Program-made: the position numbers and the translations under genes
The notes under the pieces: generated by a model
What the model was told of the DNA's origin: nothing
Database searches by the model: none
Seen by the model: the letters and a program-made list of their open reading frames with translations, nothing else
In this document: piece by piece, positions 9,177 to 19,235 of the stretch
Layout: each line of letters begins with the position of its first letter
Position numbering within the stretch: the first letter of the stretch is position 1
Assembly: GCA_009602735.1 (NCBI GenBank)
Contig: WELA01010047.1
Location: 1-30,768 of the forward strand
DNA: 30,768 nucleotides
Origin: Mesotaenium endlicherianum
Lineage: Eukaryota > Streptophyta > Zygnematophyceae > Zygnematales > Mesotaeniaceae
Direction of reading: 5' to 3'

Positions 9177-9841
9177 TGTAATGAATATGTATATTGGTTT
9201 TTATAATACTCATTCAAATATAATAGCTATATAAGTTCGACCTGCTGAACTCTAGTTAATATTCAATCTGCTGGACTTCATGAAAATATCAGTTTGATGA
9301 CTCAGCCGGAAGCAACAGGCTGGAGTCAACTTAAGTCAGGTTGCTGACACATTCTTTGACAGCCAGCTGACTTCCGTACTCGATAGCAGCGAACTGCCTA
9401 GACATACATCTAAGTGTGGTATGCTAGATGAATGGCTAGATGACATCCCTAGGATGGATGGCGATTCGGGATGATGGGAGATGGCGGTGGATTTGGTTAA
9501 CCAAGGTCCTGCCAGCGTGGTTAACTCCCGGGTAGGCGGTTGCCATTGCACTTGCAGTTGAACAGTAACCTCATTCCATGTACATATGCTAGGCATTGCT
9601 TTCGAGTTCGGCATTCGGAAACGAGGCCAACTCTCTTGTACAGGTTACTGAGAGAGATCTGGATCCAATGCGAGAAGCCCTTAATATGCACTGTCTTCTA
9701 ACCTTGCTTATGTATGAGTTTACTGAGTGCATTATTGATGCTAGTTTACTTGCATTTGACTAATGAGTAATGAGCAACTTGCTGATGTAAAAGATCTTCA
9801 TTGATTATTAATCGCCTTGTATGGTAAGTCGATTCATTTCA
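9177..9841 (+). repeat. LTR2, 3' LTR of element A2
   Basis: About 665 bp, TGTAATGAAT to ATTCATTTCA, homologous to LTR1 but shorter. It has two rather than three 26-bp units and lacks a stretch near 9765 that LTR1 has at about 3925-3990. The many differences imply that the array is old or that LTR1 and LTR2 come from separate insertions. Confidence 0.88.
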
Positions 9842-10067
9842 CAAGTAGTCACGTGCCTGCCTTAAACCCTCGTATTAGATGCAAAACATTTCAATTGTCC
9901 TCCTCAGTTATACCATGGAGGAGCACGAACAAGCGGTAGAAGAAGCACGGACGGAGAAGGGGAAAAAAAGAGTGTCACTTTAGACATGTCATTTCCAACA
10001 GGTGGACTGACCATGATAAGGAAGACTTAACGTGACGGCATCATCATATTCCTTCAAAGTTGCAGAG
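9842..10067. other. Unassigned spacer between LTR2 and element E
   Basis: No homology recognised. A 22-codon frame starting in a good context (ACCATGG, ATG at 9915) encodes a Glu/Lys-rich peptide; too short to call a gene. Confidence 0.4.
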
Positions 10068-10984
10068 TGTAACGATTCTTAATTTTGAGAATCTTTTCTA
10101 AGCTTTTCAGAAAGTAGAAGTGCGAAAATTGGACAAGAACGCAATGACGAGAAGAGGTGCTATCAGAGTTGCACTGAGTTGTCTTTGCAAGTATTTATAC
10201 TTGCCAACGCGAGCCATCTGAGTGCACTTGGCACTTCTGTGACACCTATGTTCAAGTGGTTGTGACGGGACCACCGTTTCAGTTGTACGTGACAAACCAA
10301 AAGGTCTACCTCTTCACATGACGTGTAAGAGGAGACAAACCTCTTCATGGGAGGTTTCATTGTGACTCTTGGTGTATACCATGGAGTCTCATGACATCAC
10401 GTAGGTGTCATCGAGCCTCTCGGTAATATTATATACTAATATATATTATATACCGCGCTATGTATGTATGTAATATAGTCAATAATACAATGTATATTGC
10501 CCCGACATGTATACATGTATACGTATATACATTCTTATATATGTACAAACAAGACCTAAACGCAAAGTGCAAAGTATAGCCCGTATATATACACGTGTGT
10601 ATGTACTCAAGATTTATGCAATGCAATAATGCAAACTGTAGCTCATACATATACTTGTATGTATATACTTACATGAGCTTTGCAATGTTGCGAGGCATCA
10701 AGCCATAATATATATAAATACATATGTATATATATTACTTGATATGCTTGCATGCAATAGTGTGACTTGTTAACCTTATATGTAATAGTACACAAATGTA
10801 TGTTACTAAAGGTTACACACTAAAGCGAAACATTGAACTATAACGTATACGTGCATATACATCACTACGCTCTTTGTCACTTGCCAAATGACAAACCAAC
10901 ATATGGTACACCCTTAATATACCATATGTACGTGCAATCAACAATATTTAGCAATATTGAATGCCAAATATATGGATTGTTATA
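10068..10984 (-). repeat. LTR of old element E (minus strand)
   Basis: Inferred from the polypurine tract next to it and from matching ends: TGTAACGATTC at the left and GGATTGTTATA at the right are inverted repeats in 8 of 11 positions. On the minus strand the LTR begins TATAACAATCC, so the expected TG is mutated to TA. The interior, 10425-10920, is very AT-rich with many TATA, TGTATG and CATATG alternations. No second copy of this LTR is visible in the window, so the boundaries rest on the ends only. Confidence 0.6.
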
Positions 10985-11003
10985 TTCCTCCCCCCTAAAA
11001 AGA
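10985..11003 (-). promoter_or_regulatory. Polypurine tract of element E (minus strand)
   Basis: Reads CTTTTTAGGGGGGAGGAA on the minus strand, directly before the LTR. In plant Ty3/Gypsy elements such a tract primes plus-strand DNA synthesis, often just after the end of pol. Confidence 0.7.
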
Positions 11004-11999
11004 ACTTAACGTCCTCGTTAAGCACCATTTAAGATATAATTTCAAGACAAGCTATGTAGCAAGTCAAAGAAGTTTGGCAAATCATCCTCTAATTGATTGC
11101 CAATATGAGAGGGACAAAAGACAAAAACCACATGGTTGTGCACATTGTCTTGCGTATACTCACCTGTGGTATAAGAGGTGTGTCAAGCAGGACACCACCT
11201 GCGATTCACATAACCGTTCCAACTACGGCCCATCTTAACCAAACCAATAATATGACTTCCAACAAGTCGCATTAAGGGTCATACAAAGTTCCCGCAAGAA
11301 AATTGTACATACATTTTAGAGTGCAACGGTGTTCAAGAACACCCTTATTACTCACATGACACTATCTTGTTCAATTTTTAACTTTAATGGCTGAGGTTGA
11401 TAACTACCTTTAGACCTAAACATTGAGTCGATTGACATGGAACACAAGTGATTCAGCAAGGCAGTAACTTTTGCTTGCCGGCAGTTGAGCGATAAGGTTG
11501 TAGTATGCAAGAAAATATTGTCGCCTAATGCAAACCTTGGCGCATCATGTGCGTGTCAATAAACGCGTCACGTTTATCTTGTGCGGCTTCTTAAACCATT
11601 GCTTGTATGTACATTTCCAAAGAGAATGAACAATTGGCGTGCACTGAAACTCTCATGGTTCGTATCCCCAACTTCGCATTGTGAACTAAGTCGGAAAGCG
11701 GGGTGTAAGGATGTCTTCCATTACTTGTCAAGAACATTATGTACTTAACACTTTCCGTCCAAACATTATAAACTGCAAATCTTGCGATTGAAAGGAGGGT
11801 ATCTCAATCATGCTGAAGATCCACATAATGCGTGGGGAATCATTGCAGAACAGGATTCGATTGTTTTGTTTGGCTATGTGTCTGCAAACAAAAACGTATG
11901 GACATCTCGCAGTGTGTGCCAATTACCAGACACTTCATGGAAGAAACGACTTGTAAATTTGATACAACAAGCACTTACAATGCCCTTGCGCATCCATGC
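11004..11999 (-). pseudogene. Element E: decayed integrase end and 3' region
   Basis: Read on the minus strand, about 11930-11999 gives KGIVSACCIKFTSRFF and then HEVSGN. This aligns with the Ty3/Gypsy integrase stretch around the second catalytic Asp (typically SDRD...KFTSRFW). The Asp has been lost (SACC in place of SDRD). The rest, to the polypurine tract, has many stops and frame breaks; I can only say that it sits where integrase C-terminus and 3' non-coding DNA should be. The reading frame is cut at 12000 by the insertion of element B and continues at 13992. Confidence 0.65.
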
Positions 12000-12004
12000 G
12001 ACTT
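12000..12004 (+). repeat. Target site duplication of element B, left copy
   Basis: GACTT directly before the LTR start, repeated at 13987-13991. Five bases is the usual length for Ty3/Gypsy integrases. Confidence 0.9.
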
Positions 12005-12748
12005 TGTAAGGTCATAAGTTTATGAAGTGCATTTTTGAGTCGCATAAAATTATGTTTTGATTATATATTCATGTAGAGTGCATTTTTGTGGTCATTTTGA
12101 TATAAAGTTCATCAAATTTGGTCAAGTATTGAGAGAGTTACGGATTTCTGAAGTTTAATTAGTTTTGAGGTCGGTTGACGACTGTCCTTAATTCGCGGTG
12201 AGCGCGACCGTCGGATTGACCGACAGCGTCGATCGATCTGGCCCGTTAGAATGAACTCGAACCTTCACGTAAGTTCGGCTGACGCGGAGTGCCGACTAGG
12301 TCGATTTACCTGGAAGTTTCGGTTTAGCCTAGCGCGTCTAAAATAGAATATTCTAGTAATGTCGATGCATGTATGTGGACGTCAATTCGGCCCGACACGT
12401 CGGATTAGACTGATCTGGCTTACTCACGAATATTCTGGAAGGGACGATTTGACGAACACTTAGGAAAATCCGTAGCTTCCTCCTAGAGGGGAGCACTTAG
12501 GCAGAAAATTATAAATAGGCATAACTTCTTTGTTTCTCAATAGTTTTCACTTCTGTAAATTCCTACGGGTTTGTAATGACAAAGCCTTGCATCCTACATC
12601 ATTTGTGAGCAGTTTCTTGCCACTCAAAATGTCAAGTTATTTTCCTAAGCTTTGTTAGTGATATGCCGCTGCACTCTCTAGTATGATGGCAACTAGTTCC
12701 TTTCCTCGTGAGTCACTACGCTTCCACTAGGGCACTTTGCCCCTTTCA
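12005..12748 (+). repeat. 5' LTR of element B (744 bp)
   Basis: Begins TGTAAGGTCATA and ends CCCCTTTCA. Matches 13243-13986 with scattered differences. TATAAATA at 12510-12517 is a likely core promoter, since it is conserved in all three LTRs of this family. No primer binding site follows, because the deletion begins at or near the LTR end. Confidence 0.93.
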
Positions 12749-12769
12749 TCTTTTTATTTTTTTATTTAG

Positions 12770-13255
12770 GCAGTGACATTCCATGTGGGCGACAAAGTAC
12801 TATTGTCAACAGAGAACCTACCTTTCACAGGTAAGAGGAAATCGCGAGCACGGTTTACAGGTCCCTTTGTGGTGCTCAAGCAGGTGAACCCAGTGACCTA
12901 CAAGTTGGAACTTCCTTCAGGCTGGCGTATCCATGATGTGTTCCATGTCAGTTGTTTGCGACCATACGTTGACCCGAATGAAGGACATCCTGGACGACTA
13001 CCTACACCGCCACCACCGGTCGAGATCGATGATGCATTGGAGTATGAAGTGGAGGCGATTGTCGGCGATCGACGAGTCAAGCGAGGTCAACGATTTGTCC
13101 ACGAGTATCTGGTCAAGTGGAAAGGCTACCATGCGGACGACAACACTTGGGAGCCAGAGGCCAACTTGACTCATTGTAAGAGTAAGTTGAGACGTTATCT
13201 GCAGAATGCGTCGAGGACGTCGCATCTTGAGGAGGGGGATGATGTAAGGTCATAG
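12770..13255 (+). pseudogene. Element B: integrase tail and chromodomain remnant
   Basis: An open frame of about 160 codons without an ATG near its start; a TAG lies just upstream at 12767-12769. It encodes the end of integrase (VTFHVGDKVLL, then FTGPFVVL as the GPF motif), the segment HDVFHVSCLRPY and a chromodomain (EYEVEAIV ... [21 protein letters not shown]). It nearly matches the element C product. The frame stays open through the polypurine tract GGAGGGGGAT (13231-13240) and ends at TAG 13253-13255, inside the 3' LTR. In this family the last codons of pol therefore come from the LTR. Probably not expressed as a protein. Confidence 0.9.
13229..13242 (+). promoter_or_regulatory. Polypurine tract of element B
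   Basis: GAGGAGGGGGATGA directly before the 3' LTR; it also encodes pol residues (EEGDD region). Confidence 0.8.
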
Positions 13256-13986
13256 ATTTATAAAGTGCATTTTTGAGTCTCATAAAATTATGTTTTGATT
13301 GTATATTCATGTAGAGTGCATTTTTGTGGTCATTTTGATATAAAGTTCGTTGAATTTGGTCAAGTATTGAGAGAGTTACGGATTTCTGAAGTTTAATTAG
13401 TCTTGAGGTCGGTTGACGACTGTCCTTAATTCGCGGTGAGCGCGACAGTCGGATTGACCGACAGCGTCGAGCGATCTGGCCCGTTAGAATGAACTCAAAC
13501 CTTCACGTAAGTTCGGCTGACGCGGAGTGCCGACTAGGTCGATTTACCTGGAAGTTTCGGTTTAGCCTAGCGCGTCTAAAATAGAATATTCTAGTAATGT
13601 CGATGCATGTATGTGGACGTGAATTCGGCCCGACACGTCGAATTAGACTGATCTGGCTTACTCACGAATATTCTGGAAGGGACGATTTGACGAACACTTA
13701 GGAAAATCCGTAGCTTCCTCCTAGAGGGGAGCACTTAGGCAGAAAATTATAAATAGGCATAACTTCTTTGTTTCTTATCAATTTTCACTTCTGTAAATTT
13801 CTACGGGTTTGTAATGACAAGGCCTTTCATCCTACATCATTTGTGAGCAGTTTCTTGCCACTCAAAATGTCAAGTAATTTTCCTAAGCTTTCTTAGCAAT
13901 ATGCCACTGCACTCTTGAGTATGATTGCAACTAGCTTTGTTCCTCGTGAGTCACTACGCTTCCACTAGGGCACTTTGCCCCTTTCA
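13243..13986 (+). repeat. 3' LTR of element B (744 bp)
   Basis: Same length as the 5' LTR, with TG...CA ends and TATAAATA at 13748-13755. Followed at once by the second GACTT (13987-13991). Confidence 0.93.
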
Positions 13987-13991
13987 GACTT
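13987..13991 (+). repeat. Target site duplication of element B, right copy
   Basis: GACTT, the partner of 12000-12004. Confidence 0.9.
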
Positions 13992-14430
13992 GAAGTCATT
14001 ATCAATGAAGAGACGCGCAATCTTTTGACAACAAGCGGCGGCTTGGTGGGCACAACGTGCACCACTTGATGAAACAATGAACCTTGGTTACCGACACTGG
14101 ATGACCCTTTAGTGGAGAAGACATATCCACGATACCATCGAGGCTAATGCGTTCAACAGGTCACAGCGAAGCTCTAATGAGTGCAACTTTCAAGCTAGCA
14201 ACGTATTGCCTGGCTTTTTTTGCTGACAAGTTGCACAGTGGATGCAATACTTCCTAACATCAACTTTGAGGGACTGCCACAGGTTACCCTCCATGCAGCA
14301 AACAAATAATTTTGGCAATACCAGAACGACCCAAGTACGAAGAGTCATGCGCTTCGCGTAGTAGCACATAGCTAACTTTGGCCTTTGGGACCACAATGCG
14401 CCCATTGTGCCACCAAAATCCCTTCCCAAA
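13992..14430 (-). pseudogene. Element E: decayed integrase zinc-binding and core start
   Basis: On the minus strand, about 14305-14425 reads WWHNGRIVVPKAKVSYVLLR then EAHDSSYLGRSGI. About 14200-14260 reads DVRKYCIHCATCQQKKP, the CxxC half of the HHCC module; a frame change separates the two. About 14110-14145 reads SLDGIVDMSS, where SMDFIVGLP-type sequence with the first catalytic Asp is expected. Stops and frame shifts elsewhere show long decay. Confidence 0.8.
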
Positions 14431-14734
14431 AAAAGTTTGAGACTTCATACCTGTTATCCATACCGCCCATCACGACCGCTACACGATTCAAGACAATACC
14501 CAGGAGGCCTAGGAAAAATGAATCCCCAATATAGCCATCTTTAATCATTTCATCCAGGTCAAATGACAGAGACGTAGCAATGCTATTTGAGATGGGTTCG
14601 CCCGCGTCACCAGGCTCGTTTGGTCTAGACGCGTGGGTGGGTACAGCAGAATCAAGGGAGGCCCCCCGTGAAACCTGGCCGTTTCGTTACGAGTGCCCCA
14701 CTACGGGCCCCCATGAGCAAGACTACCAAATGGG

Positions 14735-15365
14735 GGATTCAACTCAGAAAATCAGCAACTTTGTTACGTTTAAGAAAGTGGAATATCTGCACAAACTCAA
14801 ACCAACGCGCTTGCCGTCTTGATTATGTTGGTTGTAACTAGAAGAAGATGTTTGACAGTGATTCGTGATCAATGTGAGACACCTTGAAGTCTTCCAATTA
14901 GTGTCATCAGACACTTGTGAGCGTATTCAGCTGCCCAGAGCACGTGCTCTGTTTTGAGTGATTTATTCGGCAGCTTTTAGCTTACGACTCTCAAAACCAG
15001 TAGGTTTGCCTGCCTGCAACAAATCAACCTTTGTCCACACTTGGCATACCACAACGACCTCGTAAGTGTGAGATCGTCCATAGTGAGAACTGGCGCATGT
15101 GTGAGGGCATACAAAATGCGCTCAACTCGAAGTGCGTCTGTGCCATTTCCAAATGAACGATACGTTCGTCCTTGGCACAGAAAAACATGGCAAAGCCACT
15201 ACTTGATAACCTTTGCAAAAAACACATGAAGTTATTTGTGAACCAAAAAAACAACCTCACACTGTGTACAAACGGAAACAGGTTACGTTTGCTCAATAAG
15301 CAAGATTGGCCAGGTCTGGGCGCAGCCATGATCCTACAACATGCCCCAGTACAACAATGTCGAAC
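14735..15365 (-). pseudogene. Element E: decayed RT end and RNase H
   Basis: Minus-strand landmarks in the right order: VVLGHVVGS (about 15330-15360; compare the LGHVV motif near the RT end), LFFWFTNNFMCFLQ (about 15205-15260; compare FLGFTNYYRRFI), ALTHAPVLTM (about 15070-15105; compare the AL..APVL motif before RNase H) and RRQARWFEF ... NKVADFLS followed by a stop (about 14740-14822; RNase H end, compare VADALSR). Frames differ between landmarks. Element E is thus an antisense, much older Ty3/Gypsy copy; its 5' parts are not recognisable further right. Confidence 0.75.
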
Positions 15366-15420
15366 GTTTGCTAAGTGAACGTATCACCACTTCGTTTATA
15401 AATGGAATTTTGAGACGTTT

Positions 15421-16500
15421 GTAATCGAATCACAAAGAACGTCACAAACGAGTGAATGAAGGGCCCATATGAGTATGTATGATTGTAAGCACATGATGTG
15501 CAACTTCATCATAGCCAACCATATTGGCAATCTTATCCTAAAAACGCACTATTTGCGCTTAATATATTCAAATCGTGAACATAGCTAGGATACACCACTT
15601 TTCGTGACGCATGCGCGCATGCATGAAGAAAACTTTAGTCATCCAAAGTATGCCACAGAATGGTGCCATACAAGATGACAATTCTTTGGACGTTGGATAA
15701 CGTGAAACAGAATCTTTTGACAACGCTCGATTACGGTGTACGTAATAGCGAGGCTAAGCTTCCCAAGTATCATCAAGGCATATGCGAGTGCAAAACGCGC
15801 ACAATTGTTGTGAACCCTGTGTACGACATTTGAGCGCACTCAATGCCACATGTGGGGGCTACACAATCAGATGCCAATACAACAAGACTGAACGCGAGAG
15901 TTTGCGACCTAACGCTCTTGAAGTGCGTACACCACCCCAAAACAATTGGACTTGTGGACAATGCGAAGAAGAAAATCGCAAAAATATGCAGATTTTGACG
16001 ATTGTCAAATGAAAAAAGAACAAATTGGTACTTATCAAGTAAAATGCGATGTCAACTTTGACATGATTTGAGTGAGCGTTGTGATAAGCGGGGCAATTGT
16101 CTTATTGCTTTCAAGCTCAAATCCATGTGAGAGGGGCGGGTCACAAATTGACGAGATAATCAGATGCAAAATGCATCATGCCAAAGGATGTAGGGAGGAA
16201 GTGAAAGAACACACATTAATGATCCAAAGCCAGACTAACATGTCAAATGTGGTCAAATCGTGACCAAATATTGACGACTATGCTGCTAATCCAGAAAATG
16301 CGTGATATGGTCAATTCTCATAGAAGGACCGCGGGTGCGACAATGTCATAGAAAAGACACTTGGGCGGCTATGTCAAAAAATACGCGTAGCATGAACGAA
16401 CATAACGTGGGTGGGGATGGGTGGGAAATACAAATAAAACCCCCGATGATCCCTTGTTTGCAACAGGGCAAAACGGCCCCGTCGCTTGCGCAAATTGACT
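15421..16500. other. Unassigned stretch, possibly remains of E upstream of RT
   Basis: No gene supported. Minus-strand ICLDD near 15770-15785 could be the decayed RT catalytic motif of element E, which would fit its position, but the sequence around it does not align convincingly. Confidence 0.3.
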
Positions 16501-16519
16501 TGTCATGTGCGAGGGGAAC

Positions 16520-16930
16520 AAAAAAATAGTTGCCCTTGATCACAAAAGTCAAAGAGGGGAAGTCCATAGATTTTCGTAGAATCCGAACTCCCTTATGTAG
16601 AATTTTTACAGTGTAAAGACCCTTCTCCATGCGTCGCTGATAGTGACTCAATGTGTGCCATCAACCGATAAATAGTTGCTCTTGACCACAAAATGTGAAC
16701 TAGGGGTGGACCCAATTGGTTTCAGTAAAACTCGGCCCCCCCTACCTTGGGACGGACTCATAAATCCCATGCATTTGCAAAGATAGACCGAACATGTGAA
16801 AAAGGGGGACTGTGAAAAAGTCCCATAAATCCACAAAACGTCACTAGAGAAACGCCACAAATATCCGTAAAATCTGGGCTTCCCTACGGTGGAATTTAAG
16901 TAATAAATTCCCTTTTTTATATGCTGGTGG
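16520..16930. repeat. Two diverged direct repeat units of unknown origin
   Basis: AAATAGTTGCCCTTGATCAC (about 16524) recurs as AAATAGTTGCTCTTGACCAC (about 16671). The following GTAGAATC..ACTCCCTTATGTAGAATTT block (about 16575-16605) recurs as GTAAAATCTGGGCTTCCCTACGGTGGAATTT (about 16866-16897, enlarged spacing). Old tandem duplication; no coding content recognised. Confidence 0.5.
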
Positions 16931-17011
16931 TACAAAACGACCAGCAGGAGCATTGCGGGGGCCAAAAGTGGGCCCCGGTAGACCTTCAAAAGTCACTTGA
17001 CAGCTCAGCTG

Positions 17012-17235
17012 GTCTGCCGACCTTGTGGGCCAGACCGGACAGGCAGAGGGAGCCTCGAATGATATTTAAAAAAGCCCCCCCCCCAAGCGACTGACTGGAG
17101 CGGGCGGGGTCCACAGCTGGTCCCCAGCGGACCTGTTTGGGCAGCGGGTGGACCCGTAAGGTCCCCTGGCATGAAAGCGATCCCGCCGACCCCGTTAGCA
17201 AGATCGGACGGGCAGGGGGAGCCCGTGAGAGTTCC
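17012..17235. repeat. GC-rich diverged direct repeat pair, 169 bp apart
   Basis: A block GCCGACCTTGTGGGC..AGACCGGACAGGCAGAGGGAGCC starting at about 17016 recurs at about 17185 with a handful of changes. Each copy is followed within about 40 bp by a run of C (about 17077-17087 and 17233-17241). No gene recognised in 17.0-17.9 kb: the long frame at 17137-17892 has no familiar motif and overlaps repeats. Confidence 0.5.
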
Positions 17236-17490
17236 CCCCCCACTCGTACAACTCATAAATATATCTGCTGGCGTATGCAGACGCCAGCAGCGACCAAAAA
17301 AGGCCAGCGCAAACATGCCCGGCCGTACATAAGAAACGATAAGGCTGACGCCTCACTGCGCCAGCAAATTGTTATGCCGTGGTTCAAGCCTCGGCCAAAA
17401 CGAAACGAAACGAGCCCACCGGGCTCGCGGGAAGTCACAAATCGGCCACGGGGCTTTTTCAGTCTCAACGAAGGGTGCGACGGGGGAGCG

Positions 17491-17519
17491 CGGAGTAGGA
17501 TCCCCGGGTTCCTACTCCG
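17491..17519. repeat. Perfect 10-bp hairpin
   Basis: CGGAGTAGGA, a 9-nt loop, then TCCTACTCCG. The role is unknown. Confidence 0.6.
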
Positions 17520-17789
17520 ATTCTGCCCGAGGGCAGTTTGGACGTCCGCCTTCGCCTTCCTTGAGACGTTCGGGTTTTGGCCGGTCCTTTTTCAAATTGC
17601 ACGACGTCAAACGATTTCAAACAGTTACGATGATCCTCGGCGACCAGGTCAGGTGGATAGAAATGGTGAAATGTGTAGGCACATTTTGAAGCCCTGCCAC
17701 CCCCAAAAACGGCACCTTCGGGTGCCTGCCTCTAGGCCCCACTCGGTCCAAGCCCAGGCCCCAGCGACCGACCAGATTCCTACAGATCA

Positions 17790-17855
17790 GACCACGAAAG
17801 CGTACGTAACCGCCATTGACCGCATGTTACGTACTTCCATACGACTTTCGTGGTC
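17790..17855. repeat. Imperfect long inverted repeat
   Basis: GACCACGAAAG then CGTACGTAAC (17790-17810) faces GTTACGTAC (17826-17834) and CTTTCGTGGTC (17845-17855), with about 10 extra bases between the two halves of the right arm. Could be the core of a small foldback element; no target duplication found. Confidence 0.55.
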
Positions 17856-17899
17856 GTTTTGCGCGCGAGGCATCCACGTTGCTTGGTCGTAGGTTTGTA

Positions 17900-18600
17900 T
17901 ACGATCAATGACAAATATCTGAATTTGTGTCCAAAACATCTCAGCTACTCGCCATTTGAAACTCGATACACAACTTCTTATACTTGTTGCGAGCATTGCA
18001 GCTAGAACATTAGAAACACCACCTAATTCTCTACATGCTATATGATAGACCCGTTGGTGTAGACAGCCTGAGTACAACAAGTTTCTTAGCGTGATCGCAC
18101 TAGGATTAGAGGGGTATAAGACAGGGGCACATAGAAAGCTGCTGATAAAGGGAGCTGTTAATTTTACATCTTAGCGGTGAGCTGGATGTCTTGTCCTCCT
18201 TCAATGCGATTTCGTTTAATCTTAGCGTCCTGAGATATGTGTTTCCGGCTACATACGCACGCGTGTATGTGCACATTTATGTGCTGCAGTCGTGCTCTTG
18301 GGGAACCAGCCTTCTTGTTTTTGGTCAGGTGTCTCAGCTTGCATGCCTTCTTGCATACCAAATTCAGTGTGCGGATGTTCGTGTATCTCGTGTGGGTGCG
18401 TGCGTCCTTGCCCGCATGTGTGTGAGCGAGTGCACGAGTGATCATCGTCGGTTTTATGCCAGTCCAATCTAGTCCGCTGTTGTCTGTTGCATTTTATCGG
18501 TTACAGTGGTTGTATGGAGAAGCCGGTGGAGTGGGGGGCCTTGCCTTTTCTTCTCTTCATCTTCCTCTACTTACCCTGACTCGATTCCCACCACTGTATG
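17900..18600. other. Unassigned, no gene seen
   Basis: No recognised motif on either strand. Stretches of TGTG/GTGCG (about 18240-18440) give overlapping frames of biased composition, which I do not accept as genes. Confidence 0.4.
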
Positions 18601-18669
18601 TTGATCGCGTGGCCTGCCAGAGAGACGGGGATGGAGGCAAGAGGAGGGGGGAGGCGAGGGGGGGACGGG

Positions 18670-18724
18670 NNNNNNNNNNNNNNNNNNNNNNNNNNNNNNN
18701 NNNNNNNNNNNNNNNNNNNNNNNN
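18670..18724. other. Assembly gap of 55 N
   Basis: Unknown bases inside a purine, G-run rich tract (about 18640-18780). Frames that read through it are not evidence of genes. Confidence 0.98.
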
Positions 18725-18869
18725 GGGACGGGCGGGAGTTTTTTGGGGGGGGGCGAAGAGAGGGGGGGAGGGAGGATTTTTTGTGAACACTGCAGCTGCA
18801 GGCTATCGCGACTGTTAGGCCTTTGTCTTCTGCCTTCGCCTTGGCCCCACTGCCAGCTTGATGTTTCCA

Positions 18870-19000
18870 GTGCACCGGTGCGCCACAGCGTTCAGCGTGC
18901 CAATGCGCCAACGTGCCAGCGCGCGTCTGCGCGAGTGCGCCAGCACGCCAGCACAAGTCGCGCAGGCGCTCTGGCGCACTGTTGCACTGGTTTGCTGGCG
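18870..19000. repeat. GC-rich low-complexity GCGCCAGC-type repeat
   Basis: Short irregular units of the type GTGCCAGCGCG, GCGCCAGCACGCC and CTGGCGCA recur on both strands, able to form several small hairpins. The function is unknown. Confidence 0.5.
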
Positions 19001-19235
19001 CAGATGCGTGTGGCAGGGTGATGTCTGCTCCCTGTGAGTTCGTGCGCATTTGTGCGCGTGGCCTGCCAGAGAGACAGGGATGGGCCAGAGGGGGGGGAAG
19101 GCGAGGAGGAGACGGGTGGGAGGTCGGATGGGATGCGAGAGGCGTTACTGGTCGAGGAAGAGGAAGAGTCCGCTGCTCGTCGCTTGTTCAGTCTTGTACT
19201 GCATGTGTGTGTGCATCTTTGTTGGCTGCTCCGGA

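Larger units (their letters stand above)
3310..9841 (+). mobile_element. Element A2: deleted Ty3/Gypsy element, LTR1 to LTR2
   Basis: Order: LTR1, pol from RT onward, ORF3 relic, hairpin and polypurine tract, LTR2. Gag, protease and the primer binding site are missing: RT-coding sequence starts within a few bases of the LTR1 end. Because A1 internal DNA lies directly left of LTR1, the A1-A2 pair is a head-to-tail array sharing one LTR. Unequal recombination between LTRs commonly gives this arrangement. The outer flank of A1 is outside the window, so no target duplication can be checked. Confidence 0.85.
12005..13986 (+). mobile_element. Element B: miniature deleted Ty3/Gypsy element
   Basis: LTR (12005-12748), 494-bp interior (12749-13242), LTR (13243-13986), flanked by GACTT. 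Gag, protease, RT, RNase H and most of integrase are missing; only the integrase tail and chromodomain remain. The LTRs are the same family and length as the LTR of element C, so B is a deletion derivative of the C family. The intact duplication shows that it moved, or was deleted after insertion, as one unit. It landed inside the integrase gene of element E. Confidence 0.95.
18606..19110. repeat. Direct repeat around the assembly gap
   Basis: CGCGTGGCCTGCCAGAGAGA begins at 18606 and again at 19055; both copies run into a G-rich purine stretch (GGAGGGGGGAGGCG / GGGGGGGAAGGCG). Unit spacing is 449 bp. This suggests a tandem duplication with one G-rich block per unit, and the gap lies in the first. 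Confidence 0.65.

Noticed and set aside
10425..10920. AT-rich, alternating region as a microsatellite or MITE
   Set aside because: It lies wholly within the inferred LTR of element E and has no terminal repeats or target duplication of its own.
11782..12009. Plus-strand frame of 75 codons
   Set aside because: The minus strand here carries the decayed integrase of element E; the plus frame is its shadow.
15700..15960. Intact RT of element E around a minus-strand ICLDD
   Set aside because: Only the short motif fits; flanking sequence does not align with RT, so I left it unassigned.
17137..17892. Frame of 251 codons as a host gene
   Set aside because: No recognisable motif, biased composition, overlaps the GC-rich repeat and both hairpins.
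18240..18470. Small overlapping frames in TGTG/GTGCG-rich DNA
   Set aside because: Composition explains the open frames on both strands; no conserved motif.
18438..19049. Frames across the N gap on both strands
   Set aside because: They translate unknown bases and G-runs, so they carry no evidence of coding.
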